From Eurosta solidaginis (lineage: Eukaryota; Arthropoda; Insecta; Diptera; Tephritidae): a stretch of DNA of 64,000 nucleotides. The translations under genes and the position numbers were made by a program. The stretch's first letter is position 1. Each line of letters opens with the position of its first letter. Under the pieces are notes generated by a model. That model worked only from the letters and a program-made list of their open reading frames with translations, had not been told where the DNA came from and did no database searches. The stretch spans positions 65,940,779-66,004,778 of the forward strand of contig NC_090319.1 in the NCBI RefSeq assembly GCF_040869045.1, written 5' to 3'. Below, one piece after another: positions 57,058 to 64,000 of this stretch.

Positions 57058-59208
57058 ATTTACACTTTCGCGACGATATTTTAGGTTATTCTAGATTTGT
57101 ACAAAACACTTGATCGTTGTTTAGTTATCACTCTAGCGCCATGAGTATTGTTACTATAACTATTACAAAAGCAAACTTTATACCGAAAAAAGGCATTTTC
57201 TTTTTGTTTTTGTTTATAATAAAACAGAAAATCATGAAATAAACTTTAGGACAAAGAAAAAACTTTTGTTGTAGAGTCGTGTTATGTAAATGTAAGTCCC
57301 AATTTCTGGACGAGATCGAACCGAATACGTTCTGCTCGGTAACTGAGTCTGAAAGGGGAAAAACCACACTCGAGAAACCCTAACAATTTCTGAAAGGGAA
57401 GAAAAATAGGATTAATTTTGCGCCATAGAAGCGCTTCCCTTTATCTAGACAAGTAATTTTCTCATAAACTAAGATGTTCTTTTTTTTTTTACTCATTTTT
57501 TGTTGGGTTTCCGACAGGATGGATAGTTGATGTACTCGTTCTGAACGAGCATCGACACTGATGATGGCACAACCCCGAAATCGGTTTGTCTCGAAACCAA
57601 ATTTGATAAGAGATGACGGAAACTCGTTCGAATATACTTCATATTTTTTTCTTGGTTATATTAATACTTGATTGAAAAAAAAAATTTAAATTTTTCCTCA
57701 CATTAATGAAAAGTTTTATACAAAAATAGGAAATTATTACTCAGTACATTGAAATAATCCACAATTTGAAGAAAATTTTTTTATGAAATGTTTTCCTCAT
57801 TTGAGGCAAGTGTTTTTTCTGAGTGTACGTCAAAGCAAGCAAACTGCTGCACAAAACCTTACAGCACCCTGTGCATATAAGAGGCGCCAGTATGAAATGC
57901 CAACAAACAAGTGAGCAATAGCATTTTTTGGGAAATTGGGGTTGTACATGATGGAAACAAAACTTAGCTGCAATATAAAATGATTCAAGAGCAAATTTTA
58001 AAATTTTACAAAAAATTTTATAATGCCGTTTAAATGAAAAATAAAATATTACGTTTTCAATAGAAACTAAATTAGACAGCTCAGTGATAAATCAACTTAT
58101 TTCGGCTGCAGGTTTAAAAACCTTATACTAGAGAAAATGTCAGGAAAACAGCCTAATACAGCTTATATAGCACAACGCCATAACTTGAGTATATGGGCCA
58201 TTTTAGAGTCTATCAGTATTTTCGCCTGTATACTATACTGAGTCTGGGCATTTTGCAACCAATTTGCCAAACTGAAAGAAACGTCAAATATAAAATTTTC
58301 AAAACAAGGCTTACATCACTTTCGCAGTAAACCAATATTGGCAAGGTTCAAGCGCCAACATAACAGGTAGTTAGAGAAGCTAAGCAATGCACAAACATAC
58401 CTACTAAATATATATTACACAGTTTGTCTAATCATACAATTGGTGGAAAATTTTGTAGTGACAGTGAATTAGTTTCATTGGCTTTAAATATATATTGCAA
58501 AAACAACCGAATGTGTTTAAATAACTGCATAGTTGAGTATCGAACAACGGATGAGCTATTTCTTAATAAAGTATATTTTAAGTGGAAACGTGTACTCATA
58601 CTTAAAAAAGGTGCGACGACGCGAAGAAGATACGAAGTCGACAAAGCATTTTATTTTTAATTGCGACTAAAATTGTATTTTCATATTTTTTATAGATGAA
58701 ATATCTATTTCGATAACTGAGTAAATAAAACTTGTTAGCCAATGTTTGCAAATCTCAATCACCCTAGACACACTCAATCACTGTAGACATTATTATTTAA
58801 CCATAGAAAGATAACGTTATTTTTTTTACCCTAGAAAGATAATGTACGTCTGAGAGACGTGTTCAAGTTTAAGGACCCTAAAGATATAAAAAAACTTACA
58901 TCTTTTTTTTTTGGTTTTTTTTTATCATTAATTTGATATATATTCACATGTTTTAAATGTTTTTTAAAGAAATCTATTGATTTTTTAATATATTAAAAAT
59001 TAAGTTTGACTTGTCTTTGACTTGTCCTCACAAAAATCAGTCATTTTCGAAGGGCCTCAGTTTATAGCAAAAAAATTAAAATAAAATATATTTTTTTGTA
59101 CTTCAATTGAATGAATTAACTGTAGTTTAAAAAAATATTAGCTAAAATTACCATTTTAGGCAAAAATTACATATAAAATTTGTAGTCACGTAAAACATAA
59201 CGATACGT
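57058..59208. other. No recognised gene
   Basis: About 2.1 kb of AT-rich DNA. A small palindrome (CTCGTTCTGAACGAG) lies near 57535. The frame 58424-58660 (+) is open for 78 codons but is overlapped by an opposite frame of similar length and shows no motif, so it is left out as a gene. Confidence 0.4.
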
Positions 59209-59378
59209 CAAGGTGCGTCCACACCAGTAACAAAACGTGTTACAAACAATTATATAACCAATCTTATGCAAACTGTTAGAAATTCAACTGAAAAATGTTG
59301 TATAACACGATGTTGTGTAACTTTTTTTCTGTTTTTATAGCAGATTACATGTTACACAGAGGTTGTCGGTAAAGATCA

Positions 59379-59391
59379 AAGGAATTAGATA
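59379..59391. repeat. Target-site duplication, left (13 bp)
   Basis: AAGGAATTAGATA, repeated exactly at 60443-60455. Confidence 0.9.
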
Positions 59392-60442
59392 GGTTAGGTT
59401 AGGTTAAAGTGGCTGCCTCCGCTGTCCGAGCGGAAACTCACGTAGGCCGTTGTGGCCCGTTGTGCTACCACGTGGGGGGCCCCTATTTCCTGTTACCCTA
59501 CTCTCATAGAAGAAAGTTTGTTGGGTTTATAGATTCAAGCACCGCAAGGTACCCAAAGGAGTGTCTGTGGAGGCATTGGTACCTGGTTTTTGACAGTGCG
59601 GGACAGTGGCACAGATAGTGCTCTACGCTTTCTATCTCCTCCTCGTCGCTACAACTGCGGCAGAAGTCATTTGTCTGCAGGCCCATATAGGCACAGTGAG
59701 TGCCCATGAGACAGTGACCTGCAAGAAGGCCCGCTAGTGGGCTTATAGAGATACGGTTTAACAATATCACCGATTGCGATCTCTTTTCATCCAGCTTAGG
59801 CCAGATTTGCTTGGATATACTACAAGTAGGTTCCTTGGCCCATCTGGCGTTTGCCTGCTCTGTGAAAAGAGATCGCAGGCAGTGTTTGCAAGTGTTTAGA
59901 GGAGGGCTGGCCCCACCCCCGGAGGTTATTGTTGGCAGGTTGGTGCCTTCCCTAGCTAGCTTATCCGCGGCGCAGTTTCCTGAGATGTCACAGTGGCCAG
60001 GAACCCATATTATGCTTAGGTTGCAATTTTCAGCTAGTTTGTTGAGGGTTTCTCTGCACTTCAATGCCACTAGTGACGAGTTGTTACTGCATTGCAGGGA
60101 TTTTATGGCAGCTTGGCTGTCAGAGAAGATTGAAATAGAATTGGTCACCTGCAGGTTAGCAAGATAGAGGGCTGCTTCCCAGATAGCTATGAGTTTAGCC
60201 TGAAAAACTCTACAGTGGTCGGGTAAGCGAAAGCTCTCTCTTAGATCGAGATTAGTTGTTTAGTTTAGAGACATCTGTAAAAAAGGAGATTTCGGGAGAT
60301 CCCGGATCCACGCCGTTTGCCCACTCGTTCCTCTCTGGGATTCTTGTGGAAAATTTGTTGTCCCAGCAAGGGGACGATGTTGTATGGTCCAATTTCAAGA
60401 AGGTTTCGGGGACCTGCTTCAGGATCCGGGTGAGACCAAGCC
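59392..60442 (-). mobile_element. 5'-truncated LINE with RNase H (1051 bp)
   Basis: A - strand insertion between perfect 13-bp duplications. Its 3' end reads ACCTAACCTAACC, exactly like the LINE at 1494-2806, so the two belong to related families with the same terminal repeat. Confidence 0.88.
59504..60442 (-). pseudogene. LINE RNase H and Cys/His tail, frameshifted
   Basis: Two frames: 60442-60252 (PWLGLTRIL..., WANGVDPGSPEISFFTDVSK) and about 60240-59504 (RLPDHCRVFQAKLIAIWEAA, FSDSQAAIKSL, WVPGHCDISGNCAADKLARE, then FCRSCSDEEEIESVEHYLCH). They are separated by a frameshift near 60250. RNase H is damaged: FTDG has become FTDV and the catalytic Glu of FQAE is Lys. The tail keeps a CxxC...H...C zinc-knuckle pattern. 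Confidence 0.85.
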
Positions 60443-60455
60443 AAGGAATTAGATA
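60443..60455. repeat. Target-site duplication, right (13 bp)
   Basis: Perfect match to 59379-59391. Confidence 0.9.
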
Positions 60456-60639
60456 ACTTGGTTGTGTAACAAGTTGCAATTGTTTTAAAACAATTGTTAT
60501 ACGTCTTTGACTATTTCGTTACCGGTGTGGAAGTACCTTTAGACGTATTTTTAAAAAACAATCGTATATACTTCAGAAAACAAAAAAGTTACTACTGAAA
60601 ACACCAAGTGTTGTTTTTCTTGCATAAATGAATAAGTAA

Positions 60640-62248
60640 AGTCGGTGTTTTTCCATTTTGAGCATGAATAAACAAACGGCTGGGGGTACCGACTCTGGAT
60701 CAGGCAATATAAAGTTGGCCATGTGAAAAACATGATTCCTCCAAATTCACACCACAAACGTTAAGCGTTTGCCCTCGGGCTTTGTTGATGGACATCGCAA
60801 ATGATAAACGCACAGGATATTGTAATCGTTTTAATTCAAATGAATCATAGGGATACGCGGTATTAAACAAACTTCTCATTTTGATTTACCAGTTAAGATC
60901 GTAGCTTCAATCAAATTTGGCAATAAATTTTTCACTGCCAATCTGGTGCCATTACACAGTTTTGGTGGATTAATATTTCGTAATAATATAATCAAAGAAC
61001 CCACTTTCAGATTCAAACAATGCGGTGGCATACCAGCCGGTTCTAATGAATTTAAAAATTCAATTGGATAATTCATTGCCTCATCTTGATTCATAGCACT
61101 GTCAATTGATTTATATGTCGTGACTACACCTGGGAGTTTTGCTTGAATTTGAAAATTAATGGCATTGATATGAATGTTCCTCGGTGCTAAAATGGCGCGT
61201 TCTCTCAACCAATCATGATTTCTGTAATTCTGAAGAATATTTGGAAAAACACATTCAATCAATTCATCTATCGATTTCGAAATTGTACAAAAATTGTTCG
61301 GTACAGTGATCAATCCGTTGGTTCTATCGATTTGTATTTTGCCATCACCAATTTCTAACAATTGTTTTGGGCAGCTGCATCATTTTGTAGGTGAATACGC
61401 ATATTAATGTTCAGTGTCAATTTTTGTACATATCTCCAAAGAACTGATGACTTCAAACAGGCATTTATTTCATCAGCAGGAGTTGATTGAGGAATGACAG
61501 GCAATGTTTGTCGAAGATCCCCTGACAGTAATATCCAAGCACCACCAAAAAGCTGTTGATTACCACGTAAATCTTGCATTGTTCGATTAAATGCTTCTAG
61601 TAATTTTTTATTCGCCATTATACACTCATCCCATAAAATAATTGACGTTAATCGCAGAACTTTTGCCATAGCAGAATTTCTTGAAATATTGCAAGTAGGA
61701 GTTTCAATCACCTGTACATTCAATGGAAATTTTAATGCAGAGTGTGCTGTCCGACCACCTTCTAATAATGTAGCAGCAATTCCCGAAGATGCAAGTGCCA
61801 ATGCAATTTTCTGTTCCGATCGAATAGTCGCTAAAATCAGTGATATAACGAACGTTTTGCCTGCACCACCAGGTGCATCCAAGAAATATAATCCACCTGC
61901 ATTATTGGAAATGGCTTGCATGATTGTGTCATATACATGTTTTTGCTGAATATTCATTTTGGTTATATTCGATTGTACAAATAAACGGAAATCATTAGAA
62001 TTGAATTCCTGCTCACGTTGCAATTTACGATCAAACAGATCATGCATCTCACGATTTGGTGCGATCATACTCAATTGTACTAATGTTTTATTTGCAATCG
62101 TTAGGCACATATCCTCAATTATTATCAAAGCTTCGTTGTACATTTCCAACAAATCAATATTTCTTGCATGATGACGCATACGAATTAAAATATCTTCTGC
62201 AATATAATGTTTATATTTGTTCCATAATTCAAGTGGATTTGATGGCAC
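60640..62248 (-). pseudogene. Helitron PIF1-like helicase region, frameshifted
   Basis: 62248-61355 begins SNPLELWNKYK and carries Walker A (DAPGGAGKTFV), Walker B (IILWDEC) and LLSGDLRQTLPVI. 61361-60876 continues in another frame with LAPRNIHINAIN and GMPPHCLNLKVGSLIILLRN, and a further frame to about 60640 has SFAMSINKARGQTLNV and CFSHGQLYIA. These are the ordered SF1B helicase motifs of Helitron proteins. Between Rep and helicase a TGA replaces the Trp of the usual H-W-D motif. At least two frameshifts; not functional as it stands. Confidence 0.88.
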
Positions 62249-62355
62249 ACATGTTGATAAATAATGACAAATAGCATTCGTATTTGTTGAGGATGAGCCG
62301 AAATAGATGCATCATGAAGTGTTGAATCTCAATGTGCATCTTCCTCCTACAAATG

Positions 62356-64000
62356 CTATGTTTGACACAAATGACCGTTGACTGTTCTCAATTCTTGAAA
62401 TGGTTTTGGGCCATTCACGTTAACTAATAACAATCTCAAATAAAAACACTCAACATTGTTTGGATGTACTGTATATATTCTCCCAATTGCATCTGTTTGG
62501 AAAACGCCAGGATGCCCATGAACTGCTGTTCGTTGTTTACGTCTTTGAGATTTTTTCGAAGACACATTCCAGGTGTAATACTGAGGCACTTCAGAATATA
62601 ATAAAGTTATCGCAAATGTATCACTTTCGCATAATTTGAAAAAAGCTGTTAACGTAGTTGCTGGTGGTTGTGCTGCTCTTTCCAATACATTTGCTACATT
62701 AAAAAAAACATGTTGGCCATTCTCAAGATGTACAGCCAAGTGAACAACCGCAGGATGTCTTTCGTGCATTGGAAACGACATAATCCTCCAGACAACTTCA
62801 TTGCTACTAATATAGCGCCCCATTTGATACTGAGTAATTTCATCATTTGTATTATCACCAGCAACACCGAAAATTGCCATATCGCTCCCTTTATTTACAT
62901 ACTTGCAAATATATTTAATGGATTTGACAGAATTACAATATTCCACATTTATATGAGCATTGAATATTTTCGATAATAATGGACAATACGAAACCACCCA
63001 ACGATTATCAACTTCAACTTCCTGGTTATGCATTCTAATGGTTGCCGTTTTGCCATTATCATTAGGTGATATACGTCGATACAATGGATATCCGTCATTG
63101 TGTCTGAAGTAAATTGCCTTGAGTATCGTTGCGAACACTTTTCATCAATCATACATAGTGAATTCACATTTAGTTCACCGCACGGTCCATGTATTTAACG
63201 ACAACTTGAAATAACTCTGGATCAGCAGTGTGATCAGGAATTTCAGCAGATATAAGGTTATCGATTTGATCCGGAGTTATTTTATGTACCAGCAAAATTA
63301 GTATATGTGCGTGTGGCAATCCCCTTTTCTGCCATTCGATGGAGTACATATGGCAACGCACCTCCCGAAATACATATAATTTCACAATCAAATCCATAAG
63401 TGCTTTACATTTTTGCCGAAAAACACGCGCAGTAATGTCATGACGATCGGTTGTCGACTGTCCTGCAAATAAATTGTTTTTGATTTCATCCCACTGCGGA
63501 TTACATGTAAATGTAATGAACAGATCCGGTCGACCGTATTTTCGTACATAACTCATTGCGTCTGAGCATATACGTTCATATTCCGTGGGCTACCAATATA
63601 CGAAGATGGCAATATAATTAAACGTCCGATGTCATTAATATTAGCATCATTCGCTATCGCATCTTGCAAATGAATATATTGTTCAGATCTTAATTTTGCT
63701 TGGTTGAAACGAATAAAATTAAGACGTTCTGTTTCTATTTTGGCATACATATCAACGATGTACTGATGATATAGTTTACCACATCTCAAGATATAATTTT
63801 GTTCTTGTGGACGAACCATCAATCGATACGAATAAAAATTAATGGCACTAACTTTTTTCTGTACATGTAGACCTCAAAAAAAGTGCAAAATTTGACTTAA
63901 GAAATTTATACAAATGATGAAATGTCAACACACTGAAAATATTATTTACCTGTTCGTGGATCAATCATTGGTATATTGATATTGCAGCCATCGTCACCTT
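62356..64000 (-). pseudogene. Helitron Rep (HUH nuclease) region, several frameshifts
   Basis: Pieces in order: 63822-63553 (VDMYAKIETERLNFIRFNQ, LPSSYIGSPRNMNVYAQ), 63556-63170 (YVRKYGRPDLFITFTCNP, YSIEWQKRGLPHAHILIL), 63167 onward (IDEKCSQRYSRQFTSDT) and 63138-62356 (NDGYPLYRRISP, VKSIKYICKYVNKGSDMAIF, WRIMSFPMHERHPAVVHLAV). LPHAH is the HUH metal-binding motif and KYICKYVNKG holds the Tyr-containing active-site helix of Helitron Rep. At least three frame changes break it. Near the right edge a GT...AG stretch (63949-63859) could be a small intron joining a further coding piece. Confidence 0.88.

Larger units (their letters stand above)
59210..60539. mobile_element. TIR MITE-like element split by a LINE
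   Basis: 22-bp inverted ends, AAGGTGCGTCCACACC... left (59210-59231) and AAGGTACTTCCACACC... right (60518-60539, reverse-complemented), three mismatches. Without the LINE the element is about 270 bp, with GTTGTGTAAC-type words inside. No transposase. Confidence 0.7.
60610..64000 (-). mobile_element. Decayed autonomous Helitron (Rep-helicase), continues past the right edge
   Basis: A - strand rolling-circle transposon coding region: Rep nuclease at high coordinates, PIF1-type helicase at low coordinates. It runs off the window at 64000. The low-coordinate end stops close to the TIR element at 60539, so no Helitron 3' hairpin is visible; the terminus may have been lost. Confidence 0.85.

Noticed and set aside
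58424..58660. 78-codon + strand gene
   Set aside because: It has a similar-length frame on the opposite strand, no recognisable motif, AT-driven composition and no splice or promoter support.

Overview
The window is nuclear DNA from a higher (cyclorrhaphan) fly, probably a tephritid-like fruit fly. The evidence is an ortholog-grade Cyclin G gene with fly-type short introns, Helentron/DINE-like elements carrying (GTCY)n tracts of the kind described in dipterans, and copia, Jockey/I-type LINE, SINE, MITE and Helitron remnants in very AT-rich DNA. Most of the window is transposon-derived. Only one host gene is clear.

Layout. 1-2879: degenerate minisatellite, AT-rich DNA, and a 5'-truncated RNase-H-bearing LINE with a 15-bp target-site duplication. 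2880-20175: a large composite element. It has five tandem ~1.4-kb units, each built from ~152-bp monomers, with a nearly intact copia retrotransposon inside unit 2 and a second Helentron-like family (with a ~23-copy, ~127-bp array) inside the tail. 20324-20442: a possible orphan coding exon on the + strand. 22657-27079: Cyclin G on the - strand (four exons visible, last exon not found), with a LINE fragment downstream and a degenerate 'TTTCGGGA' repeat filling its large intron. 28403-30167: three nested elements (TIR element, LINE, CAA-tailed retroelement). 30180-31780: an extremely T-rich stretch. 32060-36093: an inverted-repeat-bounded segment holding a second copy of the tandem Helentron-like array. 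36094-41373: mostly featureless, with two minisatellites and a TIR element. 41374-54902: three more copies of the second Helentron-like family, a LINE fragment, a tRNA-derived SINE, a minisatellite and a TIR element. 55033-55401: a hAT-like MITE. 56340-57057: a broken two-exon cysteine-rich gene. 59210-60539: a TIR element containing a LINE with a 13-bp target-site duplication. 60610-64000: a decayed Helitron Rep/helicase gene running off the right edge.

The genes do not form a pathway. The best leads are: the Cyclin G first exon, whose single reading frame is interrupted by TAG and TGA yet stays open and glutamine/asparagine-rich throughout; the higher-order tandem structure of the Helentron-like family, with two arrays sharing identical ends; and several insertion events where empty sites or target duplications fix the element ends to the base. 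All calls come from reading the sequence; no database search was run.
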